From positions 7,101,505 through 7,165,504 of the forward strand of contig QRDG01000473.1 in NCBI GenBank assembly GCA_012064385.1: a stretch of DNA of 64,000 bases, in the 5' to 3' direction. The DNA comes from Puccinellia tenuiflora (lineage: Eukaryota > Streptophyta > Magnoliopsida > Poales > Poaceae). Shown here one piece after another: positions 11,783-23,388 of the stretch (the stretch's first letter is position 1; each line of letters opens with the position of its first letter). The position numbers and the translations under genes were made by a program. The notes beneath the pieces were generated by a model. That model searched no databases, had not been told where the DNA came from, and saw only the letters and a list, made by a program, of their open reading frames with translations.

Positions 11783-12171
11783 TTTCCGCTGGCGAACTGT
11801 AACAGGTTCGCCAGTGATACTTAAATTACCACTGACAAACTGCTTCAGCACGTTCGCCAGTGGTAAGTAAGGGCCCGGGCGACCCCAGCGGGGCCACCTA
11901 CCACTGGCGAGCAGGAAAGCATGTTCGCCAGTGGTACTTAAAATACCGCTGGCGAACAAGCTACCTGTTCGCCAGCGGTAGGTGGCTCCGCTGGGGTCGC
12001 CCCGGTCACGCCCTGACCACTGGCGGACATGGAGTGATGTTCGCCAGTGGTAGTTCAAGTACCACTGGCGAAGTGGAATATATATTCGCCAACGCTATTT
12101 ACCACTGGCGAATTGTTTTTTTTTTGTTTGCCAGCGAGAGCCCGGTGGTTATAGCCCTTTTCCTACTAGTG
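11783..12171 (-). repeat. CACTA A1 terminal inverted repeat and subterminal repeats
   Basis: At least five paired units of CTGGCGAAC and GTTCGCCAG, most extended to TACCACTGGCGAAC and its complement, spaced 30-60 bp, followed by ATAGCCCTTTTCCTACTAGTG at the terminus. Such arrays are the transposase-binding regions of CACTA elements. A homologous terminus occurs at 44637-44867. Confidence 0.88.
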
Positions 12172-12254
12172 ACCCTACCCCGAAACCGTTACCGTAAACC
12201 CTAATCCTAAACCTAACCATAACTTCGATCCAGCAAAAACCGCCAAAGATCTCT

Positions 12255-12545
12255 ACAGAAAGTACATATTGTGGATCTAAAAGTGATTTTTTCAAAAAAT
12301 CATGACCAAACTATGCGGCACTCGTAGTTCAAATCAGACCCACTTCCAATGAAATCGGCAGGAACTTGTATGAAATGTTTGAAATAGCTAAGTATGTTTT
12401 CATATCCAAACCCAGGGTTATATGTACCTATAAGGTGGTCTATTATTTTCTATCTCTTTGGATGTTCCACTTTCGGTGAGCCGTTTTGGTAGCTGCTTCA
12501 CAAAAAAAGCCTGTTTTGACACTAAAAAAATAAAAAATGCGTTTT
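12255..12545 (+). repeat. diverged partial copy of the ~660-bp repeat family
   Basis: Follows the same order of words as the units at 30184-40383: a TGATTTTTTCAAAAA word, GTAGTTCAAAT, GACCCACTT, AATCGGCAG, TGGTCTA, then GCTTCACAAAAAAA and a final AAAATAAAAAATG word. It is a single incomplete unit just outside the CACTA A1 terminus and just upstream of the GRF gene. Confidence 0.6.
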
Positions 12546-12896
12546 TTATTCAATGAAAACCATAAACCCCGTAGTCAACACTATTCTACAACCAAAATAC
12601 AGCAGTGTGTCAAAATTTCCTCATTCCGACAATTTTTGCTATGTCAAAAGTCATACCCTAGCTCATTTCAATGATGGTCAAACCCTACAAAACCCCGTTG
12701 ACCATCTCCAAACCAGAGCACCACACTACAACCGTCAGATATGGTCTTCTAGAAGGATTGGCGAGGAGATCCGCGAGATGCTGGTTCCTGCAATGTGATT
12801 GGCCACATAGGAGTAGCCATAGATTGGCTCGTGATTACCCGCTGACGAGTGGGCCCGTCGCCACTCCCGTCCCCATCCATTCCGGTCAACGACGGC

Positions 12897-13752
12897 ATGG
12901 TTTCATGGGGCGATGGCGAGGAATCTTCCACCGATCCAAGCTCTATTGGCAACGATGTAAGTTGATTTGGGGTGATGGGTTAGGGTTAGGGTTCATATTG
13001 ATTTGGGGATTTTGGATTTCAGCTCTCATTTTGTCTTGTTAGGGTCCAAATACCATCTACGACTCTGATTACAATGGATTAGCTGATGATGGACCTATCC
13101 GTTGTTCTTGCAATTCCGTGCCGTCCAAATTTGTTGCTTTTGAAGGATGTTGGACTGACAGGAGGTTCTTGGCCTGTTCAGGGGAGGTCTGTCAAAAATA
13201 AAAACTTTTTTTAGTCATTCAAATTATGTTTTTGCTGTGCAAATTTCTAATAGATTCTGCTCTATCATATAGGGAGGAGAAAGATGTGACTTTGTGCATT
13301 GGGTTGATCCCATGTGGCCTAGTCCACTAAATAATTCCCTGTTGAAGCTATGGGAAATGTATACTGAAGTCAAAGATGGTAGAGTTCGTGATGCCTTAAA
13401 CGATTGTCAAAGAAGGTTTGACTTGAAGGATGAGATTGCAAAGCTTCACCGTGACCTGAGGTTTGCCCAAGATGAGCTTAAGCAAGTGGTTGAGGAAAAT
13501 CAGGTGACACTAGCCCTCAGGGCCAAAGCTGAACAAGCTCTGGTTGATGTAGAAGCTGATTTGGAGGAGAAGAAGAAACTTGATGCATCCGCTTCCAACA
13601 TGCACAAGTTTTTGAGGGTGAAAGCAGAGAAAGATAGGGATCAGTTCAAAGAAGATAAGAGGAAGCTGGAGCAGATGATTCGAGATCTGCTGAAATAGAA
13701 TGAAGGGTTTCGGGCAAAGATCAAGAAGATAAAAGATATCTGTGATGAGTAA
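12897..13752 (+). CDS. GRF-type zinc-finger / coiled-coil protein, three exons, late premature stop
   Basis: Exons 12897-12956, 13043-13186 and 13273-13698 join in phase at GT-AG introns and encode 209 aa from ATG at 12897. Residues 41-80 match a GRF zinc finger: CSC, then CWTDRRFLAC, then CDFVHWVD. This is followed by a long charged region (about 100-209) typical of a coiled coil. The TAG at 13696 is followed in frame by NEGFRAKIKKIKDICDE and a TAA at 13750, so the family form probably ended there and a CAG became TAG. GRF fingers bind nucleic acid in other proteins. In grasses, such short GRF/coiled-coil proteins are a multicopy, often transposon-associated family. Function is unknown and expression unproven. 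Intron 1 contains GGGTTAGGGTTAGGG. Confidence 0.75.
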
Positions 13753-14040
13753 TATTTGCTTCATCTTATTGGGTCAAGATCATTTATGTGTTGAACTATT
13801 AGTGTTTTAGCATTTATTCGTTGTAATGGATTTCTCAAACTGATGTATTATTTATGAGTTGTGTGAGAGCTGTCTTGCCAGCTCTCAAACTGATCTTTAT
13901 GATGTTGTTCTTTGAATCTATTCTGAATCTGTTCTGAATCTATGATGTTATTCTTTGAATCTATTCTCAAACTGATCTTTATGATGTTGTCTAGCCAGCT
14001 CTCAAACTGCTGGAATCTGTTCTAAATCTGTTCTATATAT
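13753..14040. other. downstream region with short repeats
   Basis: Short internal repeats of 'TGAATCTATTCT', 'CTCAAACTGATCTTTATGATG' and 'CCAGCTCTCAAACTG' words follow the GRF gene and are probably its 3' untranslated region. No gene is seen. Confidence 0.4.
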
Positions 14041-14054
14041 TTTTTTTATTTTTT

Positions 14055-14200
14055 TGGTGATAAAAAAAGATAGCCAGAGAGCAAAGAAGCGCTCCTTCGC
14101 GATAATTCCAGCAAAACTCAACTAGTCGACAGGGATCGAACTCGGGTCGCTGGGCCACCAAACCGCAACCCAACCACTGGGCCACTACCACGGTGATTAA
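14055..14200 (-). mobile_element. tRNA-derived SINE (minus strand)
   Basis: On the minus strand, 14184-14174 reads TGGCCCAGTGG, a good RNA polymerase III A box, and 14141-14133 reads GTTCGATCC, a good B box. The spacing is tRNA-like. The body continues without a tRNA acceptor stem into a T/A-rich tail near 14040-14060. The length and layout fit a short plant SINE. No clear flanking duplication was found. Confidence 0.6.
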
Positions 14201-15900
14201 TTGTTGTCGTTAGGCATGTATCATATCACGTTGTACTTCGGCAATGATCTATCAACCATATATACACTTCATGATTCTTTGCATTTTGACAATCAACATT
14301 GCGAGCGGATCTTCCATGTAGTTGGGGACAGGTGATAACAACTAAGTAACCAAGGGCATGAAATTAATATTCCCTTTTATAAAAGACGTGCCCTTCTTTT
14401 TATGCTTTTTGACAATAACACTTGGGACAAATAAAATACAACGGAACAAATATAACACAACATTAATATAACACATACTAATAGATAGATAGATAGATAG
14501 AAGTTCTCGAGTAGTACAAGCACGACACAACTTTAATAAGTACTAAATAAAAAATAAATAAAATCCCTAACACACTAGGGCACAACACACGGGGGCACAA
14601 CACACGGGCAACACCATCTTCACGAACACCGAGTCTGGGCTTCAACGCCATCTTCACTCCTCCTCCTCCTCGCCGAGATAGTAGGGGAGGTGTGCATCCT
14701 GTTGCGGTGGGGAAGATGTTGAAGGTGGTGAACGAGATGTACTCGCATCCACACAAAAAGACTTGCCCGAGGAGGAAGTACGCGTTGAAACGATTGGTGA
14801 AGCGGGCGACCAGCGCAGTCGGCAGAGAACTCGCGTTGGGACGGTGCTATTCAAGATGGAACATGATCGGTGAGCCCGCTGGGAGGTGGGCGTAGCCGGC
14901 ACGGAGAAAGCACGCGGCCAACTCCCTTGCTCCCCTCCACCTTGACACCGCCCAAACGCGCAGCGTGGTCTCCACGACTACGCCGACGGGGTACCGCATC
15001 TCCGACACGGTGGGTGGCGGGCGGAAGGTGGACCCGTTGTACTACATCTTCGATTGGCTTCGCTTCCTTTTGGCTAGCTTTTGTTGAAGAAGAGAAGGGC
15101 GCAAATGGACTTGTGGAGGAAGAGGTAGACGGGGGTTGTTTAAATAGGCAGGAGAGACAAAGAGATAGATGGAACCGCTGTTTAATTTTACAATACATTC
15201 AACGTGCATGTCGATCCATATACACTAGGCTTTACTCGGACCGCGCAATTCACACTAATCGATGCTCTGAATCGCTGCACGCTCTGAATCGAGACGCTCT
15301 GAATCGAGGCGACGCTGCACGCTAATGAATCGAGGTGACGTTGCGGCTGCGTGCGAGGTGCGAATGCATGCATGCATCGTGGCGCATCGTGGCGCGGCTG
15401 CGCGCGTGGACGACATCGTGGTTGCTGCGCGTGGACGGTATTATGGCGGGCGCGCGTGCATGGACGGTATCGTGGCGGCGCGCATGAATGCATGCACTGC
15501 ACGCATGAACTGCAGGACGGTGGCAGAGTAAAATCAGTGCTGCACGCGCATGCACTGCAGGCTAACCATCGTCGCAAGCATAACAGGCTGAAACCATCGC
15601 GCAAATAAATTAATCACTGAACACGGCCCAATGGACACAAGCATGGGCCGAAGAGAATCCACGGAACCACAGCCTAACGGTCCAAAGAGCGCCGCCGTCC
15701 TACACAGTCCGACTGGCCCCACTCGTCAGATTTAACGGTCAATGCCTTGACCAACGGCAAATGTCCAGTTTGTCCATTTGTGAGAGTTTCAGACAAGGAA
15801 GAGGGGAAAAGTGAGCAAAAGTTAAGAGCGTGGGCATGGCTGAGTAGTACTAAGGAACCAGGGGCACGAAAATAAAAATCCCAAGTAATAATGTAAAGCA
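14200..15900. other. unassigned sequence, no supported gene
   Basis: Includes an (ATAG)5 microsatellite at 14481-14500, GC-rich 14580-15130 with several open frames lacking recognisable domains, and 15340-15560 with degenerate ATGCATGCAT and CGTGGCGC words. A similar word, CCAAGGGCATGAAAT or CCAGGGGCACGAAAA, occurs at about 14350 and 15858 in the same orientation. This might mark the two ends of an unrecognised repeat. No gene is called. Confidence 0.4.
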
Positions 15901-18318
15901 CATGAACTGAATGCATTGATCCAAGACAATGGTTCATTGAATGAAACAAACAATGATTAACCAGGTGTAACATCTAAACAAGAATTTATTAGAAAAGAGT
16001 ACTTTGGAGACCTAAAATTATAACACTTGACAATGATTGATATCTCACAAAGAAATATTATTTCGGCAAAGGAGTTTGGCCAACACAAAGGAAGATTTAA
16101 GTTTTCAGCAAAAGCTTCAACTTGCAACCTGTTTATTCTCAAGATAAAGTCAATACAAAGTTTTCATGGTTAGACATAAAGATAACATGAAGTAAAACTT
16201 GAATCAAAGTTGACACCAAGTGATTGCTTAAGAGGTAAAGAAGGAAGAGGAAAACTGACTCAACATAAAAGTAAAATAAAGGCTCTTCGCAGAGGGAAGC
16301 AGGGATTAATCATGTGCTAGAGCTTTTAAATTTTTTTTGAAACAGAAGTAGAACAGTTTTGAGATATGCATGCTTTCGTCAACGACTCCACAGAAGAGAA
16401 ACTAGCTAGTCCCCCGTACCAAGCAAGGCTTTTAGACTTTTGAGAGCGGTTGGTAATTAGAGGGATGAGGTCACTCCTCATTCTCCTTTGTTTCACCACT
16501 AACCATTGTTTAACTGATTTCTCAGGTTTGCACTGTTGGGAGGAGAATGGTGGGTTATATTTATATTTTAATTAAGCCAGCTCTCGGCAAATTCAAGTGA
16601 GCACGTAATCCATCCTCATCGGGTGAAAAGGGGGAAATGGCCTTGCTTGTCACGGGTTATATCTAGCTTGTTTTACTGCTTCCTCATGAGCTTAAAAACA
16701 GAGACACAAAAAGGGAAATTTTGAAAGTTTTAAAGATAGCACATGAAAATTTTACTTGGAGTGGCAAGGAAATACCACATGTAGGTAGGTATGGTGGACA
16801 CAAATGGCAAAGATATTTGGCTCAGGGATTTGGATACATGAGAAGTATTCCCTCTCAGTACGGAATTTTTGGGCTTACCAGGATATCAAGCAAACACATA
16901 ACATCAACTTGGTTTAGTGAATGACTACCTATATACATTATGCATAACCACTAGACTTCACACCGTCTACCATGTTAGCCAAACCAACTCATTGCAAAAA
17001 GAATATCTAGACTTTGAGAGCTACCAAGCAGGACAAGCACCATAATTTTAAGCTTTATGTAAGTTCTTTACTAAATCCATTCTTACTAGATGATCCACAA
17101 GTTTAAGCATTTAATCTACTTTGTATCTCTAAACAATTGACAAGTATCAAATATTCAAGATAATGATCTACAAGATTATGCAAGCACTTTTCACACTTCC
17201 TACATGATAATTTCCATTCAACCAAACACCAATCAACTTATTTGAAACAAACTAACAGGGTGAAACTACAAGAGAATACTTCCTAACTACAAAAGCTAAC
17301 AGCTCTAAACAAGAGATGCATGAAAAAAAAAGAGCTAGAAGCAAAAATAATAAAAGCTAAACACTCAACACATATAAGTGAAGAACAGGAGTGTTTAATG
17401 AAAAAGCGGAGCGTGTCTCTCTCCCAAACAAGCATGCAAGGATCCAATTTATTGCAAAGACCAGAGAACAAAACACAAACAAACTGAAAGTAAAACACAA
17501 ACTGACGCTCCAAGAACAGCACATAATGTGTAAAGGAATATAAATATAGTACCATGAGTAAAACCAATGATTGTTGATGAAGAAGGAGATGCCTTGGGCA
17601 TCCCCATGCTTAGACGCTTGTGACTTCTTGAATATTTCAGAGGAGGGTCCATGGGGAGCCTCCCCAAGCTTAAGCTTTTATCCCTTCTTGATCTTCATTC
17701 ATCACCTCAATCCTGGATACTTGAAAACTTCCTTCACGCAAAACTTATAGCAACTTCATTAGAGGGGTTAGTCCATATTAACAATGTCTTCCTTCAGTTC
17801 CAAAGCACATATCATGAACTTATTTTTTTAAACATTAGCTACTGTCACAAAGTTCTAAGTAAAGCTCTTGACCTCAAAAGAACTTCACTTTGCCCGTAAA
17901 AGAAGCAATGCAAAACTAAGGACATAATCTGTCAAAAAACAGAACATAATGTAAAGATGATTTTTTTCGGGGTACTTCTGGACCTCAAATCAGAAAACTT
18001 AAAACGAAAGAAAGGTAGACAAAACCCTGATGCTTGCTGTCAAAATTTTGCAGCCACAGATGACGTTCTGTGATTGTTTGGATTTTTGAACAGTGACGAA
18101 CAGAAATCTGTTTCTGGACAGCAAACTCACCAATTAGTCTTCCTCTCTTTAGAGGCTATTCTTGGCACCAAAAACCAAAACAAAAAGATACAAATTAGTT
18201 GTTATAGAGGTAACATCACCCAAACTCAAAGAAAATGAAAAAGAACAAAAGGTAAAAATGGGTTGCCTCCCATAAGCGCTTTTCATTAACGCCTTTTAGC
18301 TAGGCAAAACGGGCAAAT

Positions 18319-19711
18319 TCAAGTTTGATCAATAGTGCCCAATTCAAAATCACTCTTTGGCTTACCAATGTAATAAAAAGGTTTCTTTATCCTCTTCCTA
18401 GCGAAATGTTCCATCCCTTTTTTCAGTGGGAATTCAAATTTGATATTGCCCACTCTCATATCAATAATAGCACCAACAGTTCTAAGAAAAGGTCTCCCCA
18501 AAACAATAGGACAAGGAAGCTTAAAGTCAAGATCCATAACAATGAAATCAACGAGAACATAATTACCATTAACCATGATGAGAACATCATCTATTCTACC
18601 CAAAGGTGTACGTGAAGTGGCATCAAGAAAATTCACATTCAAATCACAATCTTCTACTGGTCCAAGATCAAGGGCATCATATAACTTTTTTGGCATAATG
18701 GAGATACTAGAACCAAGATCACACAAAGCATTACACTCAAAATCATTAACTTTCATCTTAATGGTAGCTTCCCACGCATCCTCTAATTTCCTGGGAATAG
18801 AGAATTCACATTTAAGCATTTCCTCCCTCACTTCAATGAGAGCATTAGTAATATGCTTAGTAAAAGCCCATTTCATTTTACTAGCATTAGGTGTTTTAGC
18901 AAGCTTTTGTAAAAAAATTATAACTTCAGTAAGGTTACAATTATCAAAATCAAGATCATTGTCATCAAAAATAACAGGAGCATTGTCACCTAAAGAATCC
19001 ACATTATCAAAACTAATTTCAGTGTTTTTAGCAACAAAAGTTTCGATGTTGACTAAAAGTTTTGGGTTCTTATTAGGTATAGTGGAAATTTTGCCAACTC
19101 CAATTCTTTTACCATTAGAATACTTAGGTGTTGTAGATGACTCTTGAGCATTTAACATTTTAATATCCTCATTAGTATAAATAGTGCAAACATTAGCAAC
19201 CTTACTAATTTCAACAATTTCAGTGAACTCAGGTTTTGCTGCCATTTTATTTATCAATGAGGATTGTGCTTCAGACATATTCGAAATGCAAGTTTCAGTA
19301 TTGGAAAGCCTAGCTTGCAAATTAGAAATCTCTCTACTTAATCCCTCAAGTTGTTGACTTATATTTTTCAGCATGAAAAATGTTCATCAATTTGTTTCGA
19401 AAAGGCTTTATTTTGATCATATTGGGTTTGCATGAAATTTTTAGTAGCTTTTTAAATTTCAAAAATCCTTTCATCACTAAGTGTCCTTGCATTACCAAAA
19501 GAACTATCATAAGAATTACCATAAGGATTACCATTATTTGGAGGATAAGGTTTATAATTATTACCAAAGTTATTCCTATAAGCATTGTTGTTGAAATTAT
19601 TTTTAACAAAATTAACATCAACTTGCTCCTCTTTAGCAACAAAAGAAGCTAAAGGAACATTATTTGGATCAATAGGAACCTGTTTACTAGCAAGCATAGA
19701 CATAATCATAT
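18319..19711 (-). pseudogene. element B gag C-terminal part and aspartic protease
   Basis: 19711-19452 encodes the Asn-rich gag tail (NNFNNNAYRNNFGNNYKPYP). After a decayed linker, 19374-18319 is a 351-aa open frame with a Leu-rich coiled-coil start, then CDLGSSISIMP, the aspartic-protease active-site motif, and the downstream CPIVLGRPFLRTVGAIIDM signature of plant Gypsy proteases. The frame ends before any reverse transcriptase. It is the continuation of 27894-27235 on the other side of element A. Confidence 0.8.
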
Positions 19712-21288
19712 TGATACGTCTCAAACGTATCTATAATTTTTGAGTGATCCATGCTAGTTTTGTGATATTGTCACATGTTTTTACTGTCATTTATATCATT
19801 TTTATGCATTTTGTCGGACTAACCTATTGACAAGATGCCCAGTGCCAGTTCCCCTGTTTTTGTTGTCTTTTCGTTTCAGAAATTTACTTCTGGAAATATT
19901 CTCGGAATTGGACGAAAATTTACGAGGAATTTTTACTAGACGGAAGGCACCAGGACACCAAAGGGCAGCACTAGGGGCCACCCACGGGCCAGGGGCGGCC
20001 TGCTGCCGCGGCCTGGGGGCCACCCGTGGGTGGGGCCCGCCCCTGCCCGTGGGGCACCTCCTCGGAACCCTCCGACGCATATAAATTGCTATCTGACCTA
20101 AAAACATGGAGGCGGCCATTATTATCCAGAAACTCGACCCCGACGCGCCATCACCGAAAACCCTAGTTCGGGGTCCAATCTGAAGCTGATCCCGGCACTC
20201 TGCCGGAGGGGAGATCGATCCCGGAGGGCTCTTCATCGCCATGCCTTCCTCCGGGATGATTTGTGAGTAGTCTCACCTTGGACTATGGGTCCATCGCCAT
20301 GCCTTCATGTCTTATGATCTTGTGAGCTGCCTAACATGATCAAGATCGATTATTGTAATGCAATGTGATGTGTTTGCTGGGATCCGATGGATTATGAAGT
20401 TATGTTCATATTGTGCATGATTCTTATATGAGTAATTTATGTTCTTGCATGCTCTCCGATGTGCGTAGTTACTTTGGCCAAGTGATTGTGTGTATCTCCA
20501 AGAGAGGGTATTTATGCTAGATAGTGGGTTCATGCCCCCTTTTGTTCCTGGGCACGAGTGACAGAAACGTCTAAGGGCGAGGGTGTGCTGTTGCTACTAA
20601 GGGTAAAACAGCGGTGTTAATGTCTCTTTTGATATTAGTATTGCTTACTTCATGCACTTTACTCAATGAAATTGTCTGTTGCTTGCAACTTAATACAGTT
20701 GGGTGACAGGCTGGATAGCGATCCCACGGTGGACTTTTTAGACAAAAATGCAGTTGGACTCAACGGTCTTTGTTCCTTGTCGTGATGCCTCCATAAATAT
20801 TATTATGTCCTTTTTGTCATAGCTAAATTGGGTTTGTGTTATGATCTTGTCAATTGCCTAGCTGTAATTCGTTCACCCATCACATGCATATTTTATTTAC
20901 TTGAGAGACTCCACTAGTGAACCCATGGCCCCCGGTCCATATTTTTACATTGTTTACAACCTCATTTACTTTCTTTTAATCATCATTACTCCTCTGGTCA
21001 CTTTTCATATTTCATTTATTTCATCATACAATTAACCGCTTTGTTTTCTGCAAGACCGGAAAGATTGACAACCTTTCCGCCGTTGGGGGCAAAGCATTTT
21101 GGTTGAGTGTGTGCAGGTCCACGTCTGTTGAAGGTCAAGCGCCAGATATCTTAAACATTCACCTTGTTGTTGATTTCAAAGTCCTACTGGTTCGATAAAC
21201 CTCGGTTCGTTAAACGAGGGAAAACTGTTACTAGCTGCAATTCCGCCTTCGCTTGGGGCACCACCCAACTTATTTTAATACAGCAGCA
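19712..21288 (+). repeat. 5' LTR of element A (1577 bp)
   Basis: Starts TGATACGTCTCAAACG and ends ATACAGCAGCA, with TATAAAT at 20080-20086 after a GC-rich block. It is 269 bp longer than the 3' LTR because it keeps a segment around 20296-20580. Confidence 0.9.
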
Positions 21289-21298
21289 GGCTCTTTTC

Positions 21299-21316
21299 TG
21301 GCACCGTTGCCGGGGA
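21299..21316 (+). promoter_or_regulatory. primer-binding site of element A (tRNA-Asp-like)
   Basis: TGGCACCGTTGCCGGGGA lies 10 bp after the LTR. It matches the complement of the plant tRNA-Asp 3' end (CCCCGGCAACGGCGCCA) with one mismatch, a common primer site in grass Gypsy elements. Confidence 0.75.
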
Positions 21317-21480
21317 CTTTGGAGCTACAGCAAGGGGAATCTCATACTCTCATTCTCTTTACTTTGTTTTTGTCTTGCTTGCTTTATATCTCGTTGAGTT
21401 TATTTTCCTGTTTCAAAATTTTTAAAACCCAAAAAATTAGTGTAGTCTTTATTCCTGTCTTGTTATTTTATCTTATCGTT

Positions 21481-23388
21481 ATGTCTTCTACTGAAAACAC
21501 CAAGTTGTGTGAATTTACTAGCAATAATAACAATGATTTCATATGCTCTCCAATTTCTCCACCCGCTACTAAAGCGGAATCTTATGAAATTAAACCTGCC
21601 TTGCTAAATCTTGTTATGAAAGAGCAATTTTCTGGTGCTAGTACTGATGATGCCGCCTCTCATTTAAATAACTTTGTTGAGTTATGTGATATGCAAAAGT
21701 ATAAAGAGGTAGAAAGTGACATCATAAAACTGAAACTTTTCCCTTTCTCTTTGAGAGGGAGAGCAAAAGAATGGTTATTGTCTTTGCCTAAAAATAGCAT
21801 TGATTCTTGGATTAAATGCAAAGATGCTTTTATTGGAAAATATTATCCACCTGCTAAAATCATACAACTAAGGAGTAACATTATGAACTTTATACAATTT
21901 GATAATGAACATGTTTCCCATGCTTGGGAGAGAATGAAATCTATGGTTAAGAATTGTCCCACGCATGGATTAACTATGTGGATGGTTATCCAAACTTTTT
22001 ATGCAGGCTTGAATTTTTCTTCAAGGAACCTTTTGGACTCGGCCGTGGGAGGCACCTTCATGTCCACAACATTAGGTGCATCAACTAAACTCTTGGATGA
22101 GATGATGACAAATTATTCACAATGGCACACCGAACGAGCTCCAAGTGGTAAGAAGGTAAATTCTGTTGAGGAAATCTCCTCTTTGAGTGATAAGGTTGAT
22201 ATGATTATGTCTATGCTTGCTACCAATCAGTCCAATATTGATCCTAATAATGTTCCACTTGCTTCATTAATTGCCCAAGAAAAGGATCAAGTTGATGTTA
22301 ATTTTCTTAATAGAAACAACTTCAACAATAATGCTTATCGAAATAATTTTGGTAGTAACAACTATAAGCCTTATCCTCCCAATAATGGAAACTTTTATGT
22401 TAATTCCAATGGTAATTCTTATAATCCTAATAAGAATGTGTCCTCTGATCTTGAAAATGTTTTAAAGGAATTTATCACTTCGCAAAAAGCTTTTAACAAA
22501 ACTGTTGAGGAGAAGTTGGAAAAACTGGATAGTATAGTCTCTAAAGTAGACGTTCTTGCTCATGATGTTGAAATTTTGAAAATTAGAACCACTCCCAATC
22601 AATACAAACATACTGAATCTTTAAATGCTATCTCTCTTCAAATTAATGAAAATGAAAGGATGATGGCTCTCTTGAAAGCTAGGTGGGCTAGAGAGGCTGA
22701 AGAAGCTAGAATTGTTGAAATGAATAGGAAAACTGTTAAAGTTTATACTATCCAAACCACTAAAGAGGATCCTCCTAGTTTATTTAAAGATGATTAAATT
22801 GATTTTGATAATTGCAATCTTACTGAAGTCATTAAGTTCCTACAAAAACTTGCTAAGACACCGGATGCTAGTAAAATAAATCTTGCCTTTACCAAACACA
22901 TTACCGATGCTCTTATCAAGGCTAGGGAAGAAAAACTAAAGCTTGAAACCTCTATCCCTAGGAAGTTAGAAGATGGTTGGGAACCCACTATTAAGATGAA
23001 AATAAATGACTTTGATTTCAATGCTTTATGTGATCTTGGTGCAAGTGTTTATGTTATGCCTAAAAATTTCTATAATATGCTTGATTTAAATCCTTAGGAA
23101 GAGTGCTATTTAAATGTTCATCTTGCTGATTCTTCTAAAAAGAAACCTTTGGGTAGAGTTGATGATGTCCTTATTGTTGTTAATGATAATTATGTTCCTG
23201 TTGATTTTATTGTTATGGATATTGAGTGCAATGCTTCTTGTCCTATTATTTTGGGAAGACCGTTTTTGAGAACTGTTGGTGCTATTATTGATATGAAAGA
23301 GGGAAATATAAGGTTCAGTTCCCCCTTAAAAAAGGGACGGAACACTTCCCTAGAAATAGAAAGAAGTTTCCTTTTGAATCAATCATAA
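21481..23388 (+). pseudogene. element A gag and aspartic protease, two in-frame stops
   Basis: ATG at 21481 (MSSTENTKLCEF) opens 439 codons of gag. They include a Retrotrans_gag-type core (WLLSLPKNSIDSWIKCKDAF, then ERMKSMVKNCPTHGL), an Asn-rich tail (NNFNNNAYRNNFGSNNYKPY) and a coiled-coil C-terminus. TAA at 22795 is followed in the same frame by IDFDNCNLTEVIKFLQKLAK and the protease motif CDLGASVYVMP. A TAG at 23095 interrupts it. The frame then runs through CPIILGRPFLRTVGAIIDM and shifts at an A-rich run near 23330. Gag would form the particle and the protease would mature it. Element B has the same arrangement, so absence of pol is a family trait here. Confidence 0.85.

Larger units (their letters stand above)
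1..12171 (-). mobile_element. CACTA DNA transposon, copy A1 (right end in window, left end outside)
   Basis: The right terminus at 12155-12171 reads CCCTTTTCCTACTAGTG, the complement of a CACTA inverted repeat starting CACTAGTAGG. It is preceded by about 390 bp of subterminal repeats built on TACCACTGGCGAAC and its complement. Both expected genes lie on the minus strand: a TNP2-type transposase (11172 to 6143) and a second gene (4234 to 815). No left terminus was found, so it should lie upstream of base 1. Both genes carry stops, frameshifts or insertions, so this copy is no longer autonomous. The terminus and gene pair are seen directly; the family name is not assigned. Confidence 0.85.

Noticed and set aside
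12172..12235. Telomere-like CCCTAA words just outside the CACTA terminus
   Set aside because: Only a few degenerate copies; too short for an interstitial telomere.
14654..15608. Several overlapping open frames up to 151 aa
   Set aside because: Present on both strands with low-complexity composition; no recognisable domain or gene structure.
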